From contig OY970830.1 of assembly GCA_963853835.1 (NCBI GenBank), positions 37,719,966-37,783,965 on the forward strand: a stretch of DNA of 64,000 bases. The letters are read 5' to 3'. Within the stretch, counting starts at the first letter, position 1. Each line of letters opens with the position of its first letter. Positions 22,042-34,985 of the stretch are shown here, one piece after another. Source of the DNA: Calendula officinalis. Its lineage: Eukaryota; Streptophyta; Magnoliopsida; Asterales; Asteraceae. The position numbers and the translations under genes are program-made. Under the pieces are notes generated by a model that was not told where the DNA came from, did not search any database, and was given only the letters and a program-made list of their open reading frames with translations.

Positions 22042-24789
22042 AACTCCCACCTATGCAAGTTCGTAACCTTAGCTTGATGACACTAGTCCTGCAGCGGCCC
22101 TCTAGCAGGCAATACAGGATAACCAAGCCATAGAAACTCTTATACCCAGGTATTTTTTAGAAAAACATATTAATAGCGTCGTCTAGTAAAGAACACTCCG
22201 TCTTTACTTCTTGGGTAACTTGTTAGGTTCATCCCTTGCAACACGATATTTGTGATAACGAATACGAGCATGGTAGAATTTATCAACTCATGTACTGGAA
22301 ATCATTTCTTGACCTCTTGATTTAAAACTGTGTGATAACGACAAAGAACAAATCAGTTCGTTGAGCACGGCCGTGCATTTTCAGTTTATCATCATGTCAA
22401 GGGACCTATAAATATCTCTCCTAAAAAGGAGGTGCAATTACCATCTTGTTATATTTCGATTCAAAATACAACTTCCTCTGTACCCAGTAAAGCCTCTTAT
22501 GACAATCATATTTCAGACTTGTCTAAGACGAACCAAAGCACATTAGTCATTGTATCCCAAATCAAATACCTCAGGCTTAAGGACAATCCTAGTGAATAAT
22601 ACTTTTGAACTTTTCAACCACGAAGTATTATCACGGTGGTCAATCCAATATTCGTTGAGCTCCAACAGAATATCACCGATATTTGGTTTACACAAAAACT
22701 TGTGTAGCTATATTCGAAGAACTTCGAATCTACCACCAAATACCGCGATGACGTTAACGTCCCATCAAGGTTCCCACCAAGACGAGTAGTCACGGATTTA
22801 TACCTTCTGAATAAAATAACCTTCATTCATGGATATTCTTAAAACATACAAAGTCTGAATAACAATGATACTAATTCATGTATCATTCCTAACTGGACCA
22901 AGATACTGAATTATTACTGGATCATTACTTATTCCTTTTGTTCGTGTTGATTACTTAATGACTTTTACAACCTTAACTGTAACTTTATCACTGAACTAGT
23001 CATTTTTATTTAACTAAAGACATAAGACAAGTATTTGAAAAATACTATTTCTTTTGCTTTTGCTAGATTTTGTTCTTGCAACAATCTAGAACATATTCCA
23101 GTCTTGCCTTTTATGCAATTCGGTAAACATAGGAGGATTGGAAATTAACTCCTTAGTTTCTTGAATTCATAAAATTCTCCTTGTAACTAAAGCCTCTTTT
23201 TTAGTTACTTGATTTGTAGATATATCATTACTAGTTAAAGAAATTTCCTTAAATGATTATGTTATCCACTGGAGTGTGAACAACCTATTAGATATGCAAT
23301 AATTAATCACAAGACTCGTGATCACGCTATTAGGTTTGCAATAATCTAATCAACGATCATTTATCATTTCTCTTAACTCTTAACTCTTTGGCTAACGACT
23401 TGGTAATATCTTGTTGTTAATATCCTAACTAACTTACTATATTCATTAGTACCTGTAATGAATATTTTAATCATAGCTCTCACTAAATTTTATGGAAATA
23501 AGTATCACTTAAACTACTACTTTTAACCTAGTCAAAACTTATAGTTTAACCCTTTAAGAATGAATCAATTATCAAAGTTATCCTTTGGATTTGCGAATAT
23601 CCAACATTCCTTTGAAGGGAATCATGAATTTCATTGATTACTGTATCTAACAAGTATAAGACACTTGAAACGATACTTCCAGTTCTTAAGTGTATTAGTA
23701 TCTTTTAAAAATATCATTTAATGCCAAAGTCATTTCTTGGATTTCTCAAATATCCATTATTCCTATTAGGGAATTATGACTTGATCAAATGTTGTATTTA
23801 TTACAAGTATAAAAGACTTGCATTAATACCTTTTAATTCTTAAATTCTTTAATATAGTTTGTCCCTTTTAAGAGTTCATTTAATGTCTAAGTCATTTTCC
23901 TTGGATTATACGAATGAATATCCAATTATTCCTATTAGGGAATTATGACTTCATTAAATTCCTTTATCACAAGTATGAAAGACTTGTAATAATACTCTTT
24001 AAAGTCTATCTTGATTATATCCAATATAATCATACTATATTAACACTAATACTTTAAAACTTACTATCATAAGTAATCATTACTTAAGATGTTTTTAAAT
24101 AAGTTCAATGTACCTTGAACTTTATGCTTTCCATAAAAACTCTTAAATACTTTCATTAGAAAAACTTTCTAACTACTAGCATCTAAGTAATTTGAGCTTC
24201 TAAGATATTCACACAACAATCAAACAAATATAAACAATGAGATCATTATTAAGTCAATACTTGACTTTATAATCTAGTCATAAAACTTGACTAGTATAAT
24301 CAACACACATGCACACACAATATAATTCAACCATGGATTCAACGATAAACTTAAAACGCCAAAATTATCATAAAGATAGAAAATGTAATTTTGTTCAAAA
24401 CAACTTAAAAATGAAAATTGTTTTTACTGAATCCATATGAAAAATACTGAATTAAAACGTGGTGCTTGTGGGATCATTATCTCATGTTAGTCCATCTCAC
24501 TTTTCATCATCTCTTGCAATAAACGATTCCTAAAGTTGAGTTACTCGTAATAATTTTTACAAGTAGGAAAGGAGTATCTAGAAGTTGGTCAAGTCAACTG
24601 AGTAGCAAGCATGGCCTCCTACCCTTTGACCCTCGCCACGACCAAGAAACCGTTTCTCGGCCCTTGCGTTGCTTGGCTTTACCGTCTAGACTTTTTGTTT
24701 GACTCTATTACCCTTTAGGCGCGCCGTGGCTAGGATCGGTTTTATCATTTCCCTTTCCACTGCGCCTCTTTCTCTGATCACTACCATCA
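22042..24789 (-). other. Element C2 non-coding interior, 3' part
   Basis: About 2.7 kb of AT-rich DNA with no coding similarity. Around 23560-23960 a loosely repeated block (ATTCCTATTAGGGAATTATGAC, seen at about 23760 and 23930, with related copies near 23610) suggests old internal duplications of roughly 180 bp. Confidence 0.55.
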
Positions 24790-25290
24790 TCGGTTACTGC
24801 GAGATCATTTTTAAACTTGGTCCCCAAATCAACTCAGTAGTCTTGAGCACAAAATGTAGCTCAACAATGGATTGCTCCATGTTATGCATGTTGTAGTTGA
24901 CTACATAAGACTTATAGTCATCTAACAACGAGTTGAGTATCATTATTGTTGCTACTTGCAACGGTACTGGGTGTCCTAGTCATTCAACATGATCCATGTG
25001 CTCTTTCATTTTCATGACGTGAGCACTTACTAATGATCCCTTAACCATCTTGCAAGAGTTGAACACTCTACAAGCGTAATATGCTTGTACTAGTTCATTT
25101 CTAGCATTCACGGCAGGGGCATTTAGCATTGCTCTTTCTAGGACATTTCCTTTTCTCTCATGCCTAAGAATAATCCGAAGATCACGCTTCCAACTGAGAA
25201 ACTTTGACCTAGTCAATTTGTCCTTTTCTAGAAACAAGCATAGTGAGAGATTATTGGTACGTGTCGTGTTGGTTGTTGCTGCCGTCTACA
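24790..25290 (-). pseudogene. Element C2 gag remnant
   Basis: Minus-strand translation gives a copia gag (UBN2-type) core: FLSWKRDLRIILRHERKGN, then MKMKEHMDHVE, an in-frame stop, and LGHPVPLQVATIMILNSLLD followed by NYNMHNMEQSIVELHFVLKT. The order and spacing match gag of copia elements whose knuckle and pol should follow, but the frame stops near 24800 and nothing recognisable comes after it. This is the only coding trace in C2 and identifies its parent as Ty1/copia. Confidence 0.75.
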
Positions 25291-25589
25291 AATCAAACCC
25301 AGTTTAATAAGTAATCATCAACAAACATCTTCTAAAATATATTATAAACCCATAATTAATATTTTAGGCCTAGGATCCATATATCACATTCTCGCCGCAA
25401 GGTTTGGGCACTTCCCGACGAGACATGCTGTTTCTGGTAGGTAACATCCTTAACAGTCGTATCAAGACTTGACACGATTCCTATGGGTCGTAGAATCTTT
25501 AGAGTTATAACTTATTACAACCTTGTACGAATTTAATCATACATTTCTAAGTTGCAATAAAGTCTAGTATGTTTATTCTACTCAAGTAC

Positions 25590-25680
25590 TTTTTGGGCCG
25601 GGACTCCCGATTATCACCAAAGTAGATCAGACCATCTAAGGCAGTGCGATGTTCTGCGCCGGGACTCCCGATTATCACAG
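25590..25680. repeat. Short direct repeat in C2 interior
   Basis: The 20-mer GCCGGGACTCCCGATTATCA occurs twice, about 64 bases apart, in otherwise AT-rich DNA. The core GGGACTCCC is a small hairpin. Confidence 0.6.
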
Positions 25681-26484
25681 AACCTTACGCACCCTAACAC
25701 TCGCAATGATTTGAATCCATATCTAAGGTTCTTTATCCTTACAATATGAATATCGTTGAACAAGTGAGGTGTTCCATTAGGTGGATAGTACTTCGATCTA
25801 AGATTTTCTTGGGTTTGTTTAAGTCTTAAACTAAACTTAAACCTTATTCCAATTTTAATCTTTATTTAAAATGTGCGACTTGTGTTATTCAAGAATTCCA
25901 TAAGACGCCTCTCTAAATATCTTTAAGAACTTTTTCCTTTAAAACTTATAGTTTCAAAAAGTTTGCGCGATTTATATGTATACCTAAAACGAGGTGTACA
26001 AAACGTTTTACTTGGTTTTATGAAAAACCTTTTCTAAATAAAACTTGCTCGTTGTATTTACTTGAAAAACTTGAACCTTATGTTAAACTTTAAAATGTGA
26101 ATTTTAATTCCTTTATGATTCATAAACTTGAATCGTAATCCTAGTTTAACAGACATTGTTTTTCACTTGTTTAATAATAAAATTAAACACTTATTTAAAC
26201 TTTATTAATTTCGCCAAAACTATGTCCTAAGGACATCTTTATAAACTTTGCGATTTTCTTGTGTAGCTCCCACTAGCTCCAACAACCATGATGGAACTTG
26301 AGCAAACACAATCACCGGTCTATCCTTAGTGAAACTAATAAACTTATTATATAAAGACTATATATAATAATCTTAGTTTGTTTTTAAACCATTCTTATAT
26401 TTAACTTAGACTACTTAAATATAGGTTAAATACAAGATTAAATGGGTCATTAAATTAACTGTTATTTTGATCATAGTTATAAGT

Positions 26485-26862
26485 GGGATCCGGTGAGGAT
26501 TCCAAAAACGGTGAGCACTCGTGAGGACACCTCATAAAATTTTCAAAAAATTCTGAAAAAATATATATAACTCACCATAATTATTACTACATTTGACCAA
26601 AAAAAAATTCGAAAAGAAAATTATGATCCACTTTTTTTTGCGGATCATAACAATGATCCATATTTTTTTGTAGATCATTATTATGATCCATATTTTTTTT
26701 TTGGATCATTTTGAAAAACTATTTTTTTGTGAATCTTATAGGCTGCGATTTAGATATTTAAAAAAGAATTTTTTTTGAAAAAAGTTTGTTTTGGATCATT
26801 TTTAGTGTTTTTTTTGGAGTCCTCGCAGTCCTCACCGGGAAAAGAGTCCTCACCGGATCCGG
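26485..26862. mobile_element. MITE with GGATCCGGTGAGGA terminal repeats inside C2
   Basis: The ends are GGGATCCGGTGAGGATTCC on the left and the complement of GGATCCGGTGAGGACTC on the right. Between them are several arrays of ATGATCCA/TGGATCAT-type inverted motifs around T-runs. No transposase. The target duplication is not clear because the right flank is a TA microsatellite. It must have inserted after or within the ancestor of C2. Confidence 0.6.
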
Positions 26863-26863
26863 A

Positions 26864-26979
<116 letters not shown>

Positions 26980-28088
26980 TCTTTAAAAACTTATAACATT
27001 CTTAATAAGAATATTAGACCTAATTTATACATTTTTATTTTAACTTAGACTAATTAAAATACGTACAAACTATTTTATCTTTTAAAATCACTTTTAAGTA
27101 ATTTGAAAAATCCGAAAAATTAAATAATATAATATAAATACATCTTGTTAATTTTAAAACTTAAAAATTAACACCTCCTTTTTAATCCTTATTTAAATTT
27201 AATTAATTAAACCTTTATCTTGTTCTTGATCAATTAAAACCTAGTTTTAACTTTCTTGATTAATAACATCTTTTAGTTAAAGATTAATCCTAATCAATCC
27301 TATTTAAACAATAATCTTTGTTCAAATTCTAGGATAAATTATAACTTTAATAAATTTATTTAAACTTTTTAATTCAAACCTTTGTCTAGATTTCTAGGTT
27401 TAAAGAACTAGCTTTAATAAATCTACTAAAACAATAATTAAACCTTATTAAACATAAACTTGTTTAATTTTCTAGGTTCTAGATTATGTTCTTGATTAAT
27501 CCTATTAACCAATTAAACTAAACTAGTTTAATGTTCTTGGTCCTAGGTTGAATCTAGGGTTTCGAAAAATTTCCTTAAGCCTAGGAAACTTTTCCACCAA
27601 TTAAATTAAACTAGTTTAATCAAACTTGGTGTCCAAATATCCATATGATTTTCGAAATCTAGGGATAAAAAGAAAAGATCCTCTTTGACCAATTAAACTA
27701 AAACTTAGTTTAACATACTTGGTCCTAGATTTTGAAGATCAATTAATAAGGAAAGAATCCTTTTGACCAAAAATTTTGACATTCTTGATCCTAGGGTTCT
27801 TGTAATTTTCGAACATACTAGGGTTAGGGAAAGAAGTCTTTTTAACCAATTAAACTAAACTAGTTTAATGTTCTTGGTCCTAGGGTTCTTTCTTGATCTC
27901 GAAATTACTAGGGTTTAGAATCCTTATGACCAATTAAACTAAACTGTTTAACATTCTTGGTCTAGAGTTATTTACCCTCATTCGAAATCTATGAGGAAGA
28001 AAAAGAAAAAGGAACGAAAAAAATAAAAAAAACTTGGAAATTAAACAAACAAAAACTTTGTTATTCTTGTTTAGATTTCTAAACCAAC

Positions 28089-28100
28089 GCTCTGATACCA
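28089..28100 (-). other. Element C2 primer binding site
   Basis: GCTCTGATACCA on the plus strand is TGGTATCAGAGC on the minus strand, one base after the 5' LTR end. This sets the element's orientation as minus. Confidence 0.92.
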
Positions 28101-29237
28101 CTAAAGGGTTTCATTGTAACTGATTGACCACTTGGGTCAACCTCCTAGTATGCTTGGTTCGAACCATACTGTCAAGAACATGAACTTGTTCTTGCCGGTT
28201 TAACCAGCTAGCTAGTTTAATCCCTAAAAGCGGAACTAATATTAAACTTAATCCTTAAACCCTAAAGGATTATGGGATGTTGGAAATCTAAACTAGATTA
28301 ACAAGAAAGAAGCCTTGTACGAAAAACTCGAACACACACACATACTTGTGGTGTTCGTCGACTAACCAAGAACCCTAGGGTTCTTGGTTCGATTTCGTCC
28401 TAGGGGAAAGAAGGGAAAATGGGTTTTTCCAATTCATACCTTAGATTGCTCAAGATAGATCCACCAGTGATAAACACAACGAGAAGCCCTCTAAATAAGC
28501 TCTTGTAATGAAACTTGTTCTTCAAGACTTGAAGAACACGAAGAACGAACGAAGAACACGAAGAACACAAGGCTTGTGTTCTTCGGATGTGTTTCGGCCG
28601 AAATAGAGAGGAGGAAGCCAAAAATTCGTGGCTTAGGGTATGGGGTGGAAAGAATAAAGTGAAGCCTAGATCTTCTATTTATAATGGAAGATCTTTCACT
28701 TAAGTCCTTCTAATTTAATTAAGAAACGTTTCTTAATTAAACTTTTCCTTTTACACTTCCAACCCTTATAGTTTATCTAGTTATTATAGTTGCACTTAAT
28801 TATTAAATGTCTAGTATTAATACACTAATATATTCCGTATATTATATACACGAAATATATATACTTTGTATTTATACTTTTAATAATTAATTATATAATA
28901 TACCTTATATAATTTAGACAATAATATTATCCAACACCATATGATTTGATTACTTTAAATCATATTATGGATAATCTATAATTAACACAGTGTATATTTA
29001 CTCAACTAGTAAATGTACAAATACTTGTATTAATTAGTTAGATAAACTAATCTAGTAATAAGTTGAACTTAACTTAATACTTAACTGATTCATAAATGAC
29101 TATTATGAATCATTCCTCTTCCAAGTATCATTACATATCTTTCTCGTATTACATGCACTCACCGGTGTGACCCTTGAGTGTCCTATAGACATGGACGTGA
29201 CATCATAGGTTGACTAACTGTGCACATAAATCCATCA
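28101..29237 (-). repeat. Element C2 5' LTR (1137 bp)
   Basis: Starts TGATGG at 29237 (minus strand) and ends CCCTTTA at 28101, where the other LTR has CCCTTCA. A TATA-like TTATAAATAG is at 28675-28684. Flanked outside by GATAC. Confidence 0.92.
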
Positions 29238-29242
29238 GATAC

Positions 29243-29886
29243 ATGGGGTGCTTCTTGGAGCAAGTTTATTTGAGGAATAATTGCGTAAGTATGGATAAAC
29301 GCAACATCCAAAAACTCGAAAATTTCCATAATTTGGTGATGAAGCAAATAACAACTCGTATGGAGAAACATCATCAAGTAATTTAGTGGGGAGCCGGTTT
29401 ATAATATGAGTTGCTGAAGCAAAGGCATATGCCCAATAACAAGCCGGAACATGTGCATTAAACATGATAGCCAAACCGGTTTCGCTAATGTGACGGTGCT
29501 TACGTTCGACACGACCATTTTGTTGAGGCGTGTATGGACACGAGATTCGAGATTCGCACATTGGAGTTTGTAAACTCGGTACCTCCATCCGATTGAAACA
29601 CTTTAAGCTTGCATGCAAATTGTGTTTGAACGAAGGCAATGAATGTTTTAAACACATCATAAAAATCGAACTTGTTCTTCAAGGGGTAAAACCAAGTAAA
29701 CCTGGAATAGTCATCAACAAAAATGGCATAATATTTATAGCCGTCAACAGATGTAACCGGTGAGGGACCCCATACATCACAATGAATAAGATCTAAAACA
29801 TGTGAGGAACGTTTCAAATTTTGATCAAAAGTCAAGTGTTTGCTTTTTGATAATTGACAAGGGGAACATGCACTAGGGTTAGGCAA
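29243..29886 (-). pseudogene. C1 copia fragment 1: integrase (degraded)
   Basis: Two overlapping minus-strand frames together carry the integrase core: CQLSKSKHLTF, LIHCDVWGPSP, FVDDYSRFTWFYPL and QSDGGTEFTN in the first (29886-29500), then TPQQNGRVERKHRH and INRLPTKLLDD in the second (29660-29243). The switch needs a frameshift near 29550. A second frameshift in the A/T run at about 29903-29911 separates it from protease. It is cut at 29243 by C2 and continues at 20902. Confidence 0.88.
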
Positions 29887-30880
29887 AACAGATGTAATAG
29901 ATAAAAAAAAAACCCAATTTATTCAAAGTAGCAATAATATCATTCGAAACATGCCCTAATCTAGAATGCCATAAATGAAACGAAGCTTTAATACGTTTAG
30001 ACGTTAATTTAGATAAAAACGCTTGTTTCCCATGCTCTAAGACATATAGTCCATGTCTATGTCTTCCTTGTGCTAGTGGTTCCTTTGTATGCTGATTCCG
30101 AATGGTAAATAAAGGGTTAGAAAATAAGACATCAACCGTGTTGTCTTGTGTAAGTTTGCTAACCGATAAAAGATTTTTTGTAAGGTTAGGAACCACAAGA
30201 ACATCAAGTAAAGATATATTTGGTGATAAATATGTTTTGCCAATATGAGAAATAGGAGCATCGTTACCGTTACCGAAAATAACCGATTCATTACCGTTAT
30301 AATTTGTTGCGGAATCAAGGTGGGACGGATTGTTCGCCATGTGTGCCGATGCACCGGTGTCAACAAACCAATCCGGTGTAGAGGCGTTGCATTGTGCATG
30401 AAACGCTTCGGCAAGATTAGCATCAACATTGGAAGGGTTGCGAGAAAAAGTAAACTCGGTACATTGAGTGACATAATGACCATCTTTACGGCATAATTGG
30501 CAATGTGGCGGTCGGTGGTTGCCACGACCTCGACCATGGTAGGAAGAGCCACGGTTGCTTGAACGACCACGACCTCGATAGGAATCAGATGAGCGACCAG
30601 TGGTGCCGGTATTGAAGGCAACAGGAGCAAAACTTGAATCGCTAATGGAAAGAAGAAACATCTTGTGGCTTTCGGCTTGAGCAATAATATCCCGGAACTT
30701 AGGTCGGGGAGTTAAGAGCCGTTGAGTGGTGGAGAAAGTTTCAAAAGAGGAACCTAAACCACAAAGAAACCAATGCAACTTATCATCATCGGAAAGAGGG
30801 TGACCAATGGCTTGAAGTTGATCACATATAGTCTTAAACTTTCTCGAGAACTCAGAAACGGTGGATGATCCCTTCTTCAA
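29879..30880 (-). pseudogene. C1 copia fragment 1: gag C-terminus and protease
   Basis: An open frame of 333 codons: gag core (FSRKFKTICDQLQAIGHPLS), Gly/Arg-rich linker (RGRGRSSNRGSSYHGRGRG), one CCHC knuckle (CQLCRKDGHYVTQC), protease (WFVDTGASAHMANN) and the start of the pre-integrase region (LWHSRLGHVSND). The preceding gag part is in another frame, so a one-base indel lies near 30880-30895. Confidence 0.88.
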
Positions 30881-31371
30881 GTGACGGAGAGAGAGTCTCG
30901 AAGAGTATGGGTGTGTTCAAGGGAATCATGTTGGTAAGATTCTGCAAGAGCTTTCCAAACATCATAGGAGGTATTGTGACCGATGGTTTCGGCCATCGCC
31001 TCCTCGGATAAAGAAGACTGTATTAAAATTAATGCCCGTTGATCGGCGGCAACCCAAGTAGCGTAGGCAGGGTTCGAGGAAGTAACATCGCCAACAGTGG
31101 ATGTAGACGGTGGACACTCAATCGAACCATCAACATAACCGGAGAGATGTTGATAAGCAAGCAATGGAAACATCTGCTTGTGCCATAGAAGATAATTTGT
31201 GGATGAAAGTTTGATATTGATCATGTGAAGGACAGTGGAAAGCGGTAAGGGGGCATCAGGTGAAGCGGAAGTATTATCGCCGGCCATGGATGATGCCAGA
31301 CGACTGCCGATCGGAAGTAAAAAAAATTTAGGGTTCGAGAGGGTGGCGGCCAAAGAGAGGAGAGGTGCCAA
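30877..31371 (-). pseudogene. C1 copia fragment 1: gag N-terminus
   Basis: Contains the copia gag N-terminal motif KLSSTNYLLWHKQMFPLL followed by GYVDGSI and the helical region VWKALAESYQHDS. The methionine at 31371 is nine bases from the primer site, unusually close; an internal methionine (about 31287, MAGDNTSASPD) is the more likely native start. Confidence 0.82.
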
Positions 31372-31390
31372 GAAATTAGGCTGATACCAT

Positions 31391-31548
31391 ATTAGGGTTT
31401 AATTCTCACTGATTGTAAGAAAAATTTATTAACCAAATATATATAGTACAGGATATTAACAAACTTCTAAGAATAAAAGATATACACAATCTTTACAAGT
31501 TTATCTAATATTATTTGAATCTATTCCATTATGCCTGAAAGCCGAACA
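31391..31548 (-). repeat. C1 5' LTR (about 158 bp) with adjacent primer site
   Basis: On the minus strand it begins TGTTCGGCTTTCAGG at 31548 and ends AACCCTAATA, immediately before TGGTATCAG (31389-31381). It has a TATATATAT stretch and an AATAAA signal in the usual R-region position. Short LTRs are normal for this type of copia element. The 3' LTR is not found, so the boundaries rest on the TG start and the PBS. Confidence 0.75.
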
Positions 31549-32413
31549 ATAAAATAATGATACGTCACTTTTTATTGACAATTGATGTGGTTTGTTTGAT
31601 GTCGATCCGTTTATGTATGTGATTAAAGATTAATTGATATATTATCTATGAGAGATAGATACACAATTTTCTTACTTATTGTTTTCTTACTCATTTGATC
31701 GATATAAGTGTCAAAATCAAGTAATAAAATTAAAAAAAAAAATTATTGAATTTTGTATATCAGTTATATTATGTGGTAAGAAAATAAAGTAAAAAAATTA
31801 ATAAGAAAGAAGTGCAATTTCTCATTTTCTATTTGGGATCGACTTAAAATTACTTTGAAAAACATCTAACATCATTACTCATTCATATATATGCAAAGAT
31901 GTTTGGATTCTAAAAAGATATTGATATATTCCCCTAATCTCCTTTTATCTTGTACTTATTTAATAAATTGAATGCTGACAAAGAAAATGAAACATATCTA
32001 ATTTAGATTTTACAAATCTCTTATATAGTCGTTTTGTTTTTACTTGCATAATTTTTTATTGTTTAGGCTATGTGATATCAGCTTCTTCTCGGCGTGAAGA
32101 GGGTGAAGAGACTGAGAGGTAGAAGGTGACAACAATATTTAAGCAAGCAAAACATCACCCCTCACGCAATGAGGATGAATGACTAAAAATAAGAGTCAAA
32201 TTGTGCTTCTTCTACATCTTTCCTAATAGTTAAAAAACAAGTTTCCTAGAAAAATGTCATTTTGACATCATCTTCCATGTCGAGGTTAATAACTAAAAGC
32301 GAAAGTACTTTTAGTCTTAAGTTAAAAGGACTAATATAATCATAGGATGATAATATAGTGTTAAGGACTCAAGAATTATTTTCTAAAGGTCACGTAATAT
32401 ACGGAAAAAAATC
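31549..32413. other. Intergenic DNA between C1 and LINE
   Basis: AT-rich, no gene or transposon terminus recognised. Confidence 0.5.
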
Positions 32414-33637
32414 ATGACCACCATGTTCTTTATGCCAAAAATCGTGGGGAATATGTTGGAGAAACTACGGGCTAAGTTTTTTTGGGGCGGTACCGAATCT
32501 CAAAGAAAAATACATTGGATAAAGTGGGAGTCGGTGTTGGCTTCGTTTGAAAATGGCGGGTTAAATATTGGAAGTTTGAATGCTTTTAATATTGCATTAT
32601 TATTCAAATGGGTGTGGAGATTGGTGTCCTATAATAGTGTGTTGTGGTCACAAGTGATACGGCTTATATATGGAGAGGATGGAGGGCTGTTTAAACCAAT
32701 CAGTAATGCGGCAAGAGTTGGTCCGTGGGGATGCATTGTAAAAATGGTGCATAACCTTAAGGAAAACGGTGTTGATTTACTAACCTACTTGAAGAAACAA
32801 GTTGGGGATGGAAATGACACGCGGTTTTGGACAGATGCTTGGGTGGACTCGGTTTCACTTGCTGTGACGTATCCATGGCTGTTCCGACTAGAGATTAATG
32901 AGGTTTGTTTAGTGGCGGATAGAATGCAAGGTAACATGTTTGTCGGGAATTGGAGTAGAAATATAAGGGGAGGTAGAGAGACGGAACAAGTCTTAAGCTT
33001 GCGATCTCGGGTACAAGGTGCGGAACGATCCAGTGGACCCGATAAATGGTGGTGGTGTATTGGTAATAATGGTGAGTTTGAAGTTAAGAATGTTAGAAGA
33101 TGGATTGATGATCGGATCTTGCCGGCTGCGCTAACCGCGACACGATGGAATTCTCTCGTACCTCAGAAAGTTAATATTTTGCTTTGGAAGGTTATGTTAA
33201 ATCGTATACCTACTAAGAATAACCTGGTGTTAAGAGGGATTCCTATGAATGATCTTACATGCAATATTTGTGATTATGAGGTGGAGGATGTGGACCACAT
33301 TTTTTGGAGTTGTAATGTCGCAAAAAGTGTATGGAGGGCAATTGGGCGTTGGCTTCAAGTGATAGATGTTGACATGGAAGATTTGGACACTTTCATGGAC
33401 TCGGTGTATTCGAGCAACTTGAACAATCATTGTAAGAGTATTGTGGAAGCGATATGTTTTACCGTTATTTGGATTCTTTGGCGATTCGGGAATGTGGTCA
33501 TTTTCAATAATGGGGATCGGCGGAAATACATGTTGATTGACTCGATAAATGAAGTCTCCTTTAATTGGGTATGTAATAGAAATAGAAAGTTTAGAGTTAG
33601 TTGGCCGGAATGGCTTATTTTACCATGTAATGTTTGA
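32414..33637 (+). CDS. LINE ORF2 C-terminal fragment (post-RT and zf-RVT region)
   Basis: A 407-codon open frame resembling the end of plant L1-type LINE ORF2. It opens with FFWGGTESQRKIHWIKWESV and the GGLNIGSLNAFNIALLFKWV block found just after RT. It then has the zf-RVT domain (PQKVNILLWKVMLNRIPTKN and CNICDYEVEDVDHIFWSC, about residues 255-305) and the conserved WRAIGRWL and WILWRFGNVVIFN segments. Endonuclease and RT are missing: a typical 5'-truncated copy. The first methionines may be target-derived. The untranslated tail runs to a short A-run near 33700. The frame is intact, so insertion was fairly recent. Confidence 0.88.
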   Translation: MTTMFFMPKIVGNMLEKLRAKFFWGGTESQRKIHWIKWESVLASFENGGLNIGSLNAFNIALLFKWVWRLVSYNSVLWSQVIRLIYGEDGGLFKPISNAARVGPWGCIVKMVHNLKENGVDLLTYLKKQVGDGNDTRFWTDAWVDSVSLAVTYPWLFRLEINEVCLVADRMQGNMFVGNWSRNIRGGRETEQVLSLRSRVQGAERSSGPDKWWWCIGNNGEFEVKNVRRWIDDRILPAALTATRWNSLVPQKVNILLWKVMLNRIPTKNNLVLRGIPMNDLTCNICDYEVEDVDHIFWSCNVAKSVWRAIGRWLQVIDVDMEDLDTFMDSVYSSNLNNHCKSIVEAICFTVIWILWRFGNVVIFNNGDRRKYMLIDSINEVSFNWVCNRNRKFRVSWPEWLILPCNV

Positions 33638-33705
33638 TTGTTGCTAGCTTCTTGCTAGTTTTTATTTTTTATTTTAATGCAAAGCCGTTTCCAAAAAAAT
33701 ATCAT
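33638..33705 (+). other. LINE 3' UTR and short poly(A)
   Basis: A T-rich tail after the stop ends in CCGTTTCCAAAAAAAT, as expected for a LINE 3' end. A target duplication is not certain; A-runs at both sides (32404-32411, 33692-33698) blur it. Confidence 0.6.
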
Positions 33706-33869
33706 ATTGGATATATAAATATCTTGCAACCCTGGAGCAATTAAAAGTGGTCCGAAAGAGTTATAATGCCAAGATAGCAACGTACAAAAGGAAGAAACAT
33801 GGAGGTGCATTAAAAATGACGAGGTAGACCTCATTTCTATTTACTTCTAATCAAGGAATCAGTAAAATA

Positions 33870-34066
33870 CTCCCTCCGTTTCATTTTTATTGTCCAACTT
33901 ACTATTTTAGTTTATCCCAAAATAAGTGTCAATTTCAAGTTACAACCAATCATATGTATTATAAGTAGATAAATATGAGATTTTATTGGTGGACGGTGCA
34001 ATAACTGCATTTTCTTAAAATTGTGTGTCTTTTGTCTAGCGAACAATAAATTTGGGACGGACGGAG
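33870..34066. mobile_element. Stowaway-type MITE 1
   Basis: Terminal repeats CTCCCTCCGTTTC on the left and GGGACGGACGGAG on the right, flanked by TA on both sides. About 197 bp with no coding capacity; Tc1/mariner-derived by its ends. Confidence 0.85.
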
Positions 34067-34314
34067 TAATATTTAAGAGATTTATTGTGTGTTTAATGAT
34101 GAAATACGGTAATTTATTAAAGGGTTTTGTTAACGGGAGGTAATTTGTATATAACAATATTTATGCATATAGTACAATTTCATCTCAAATGATAATTATG
34201 CTTTTCTTTTTTCATTTATCAAATTTTGTATTTCACCCATCCTTTTAAGGCATCACTGTTATTTGATATAAAATTACTACACATAGATAAATATTGATAT
34301 GTACGAAGCACCTC

Positions 34315-34985
34315 TCTTTCCTAATGCGTGCCCCATGGGCACACGATAACGAATACTTAATAAACTAAAATTTTCTTAATTAGAGTAAAACGATATTTAT
34401 GAGTCATTATTACTTTTGTGTTCCGATTTTGCCATTACCATAAATAAATATGAATGTTTTTGATTAATTAAATGCAATAGCATAAAAGACATTTAGAATT
34501 ACTATGATGTGCCACTGAGACACTTTTCTAACGTATGCCCTAGGGTATACATTTGGTGCAATTAATGAAGTACTTATTTTCCTAATATATTTTGGATAAC
34601 ATTAATTAACTCTAATCTTTACCATTTTTGAAAATATATTAAGTATAATTTATAGTTTATATGGAAATTTAATGTTCATTAAATGCACCTAATGTATGTT
34701 CCAGTGGCATATGTTAGAAAAACCTTTAAAATATAGTATCTCTTTATTAAATAATTAATATGTATTAAATATAAGAGTTTTCTAATATGTGTCACATGAG
34801 CACATCATAGTAATTTTAAACGTCTTTTATGCCCCTATATTTAATTCATCAAAAACCTTCATTTTTAATTACGATAAGGGTAAAATCAGTATAACACAAA
34901 AGTATTAATAACTCATAAATATTAACTTAAAGGAAATTTTAGTTTACTAAACATTCATTATTGTATGCCCATAAGAAACACTAGC
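34315..34985. repeat. Foldback structure with a second inverted repeat nested in its loop
   Basis: Arms of about 200 bases (34315-34520 and 34775-34985) are imperfect inverted copies; for example GCATAAAAGACATTTAGAATTA pairs with TAATTTTAAACGTCTTTTATGC. Between them another inverted pair lies at 34523-34565 and 34680-34723 (TTTTCTAACGTATG against CATATGTTAGAAAA). No ORF. Probably a MITE that received another MITE, or a foldback element. Confidence 0.7.
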
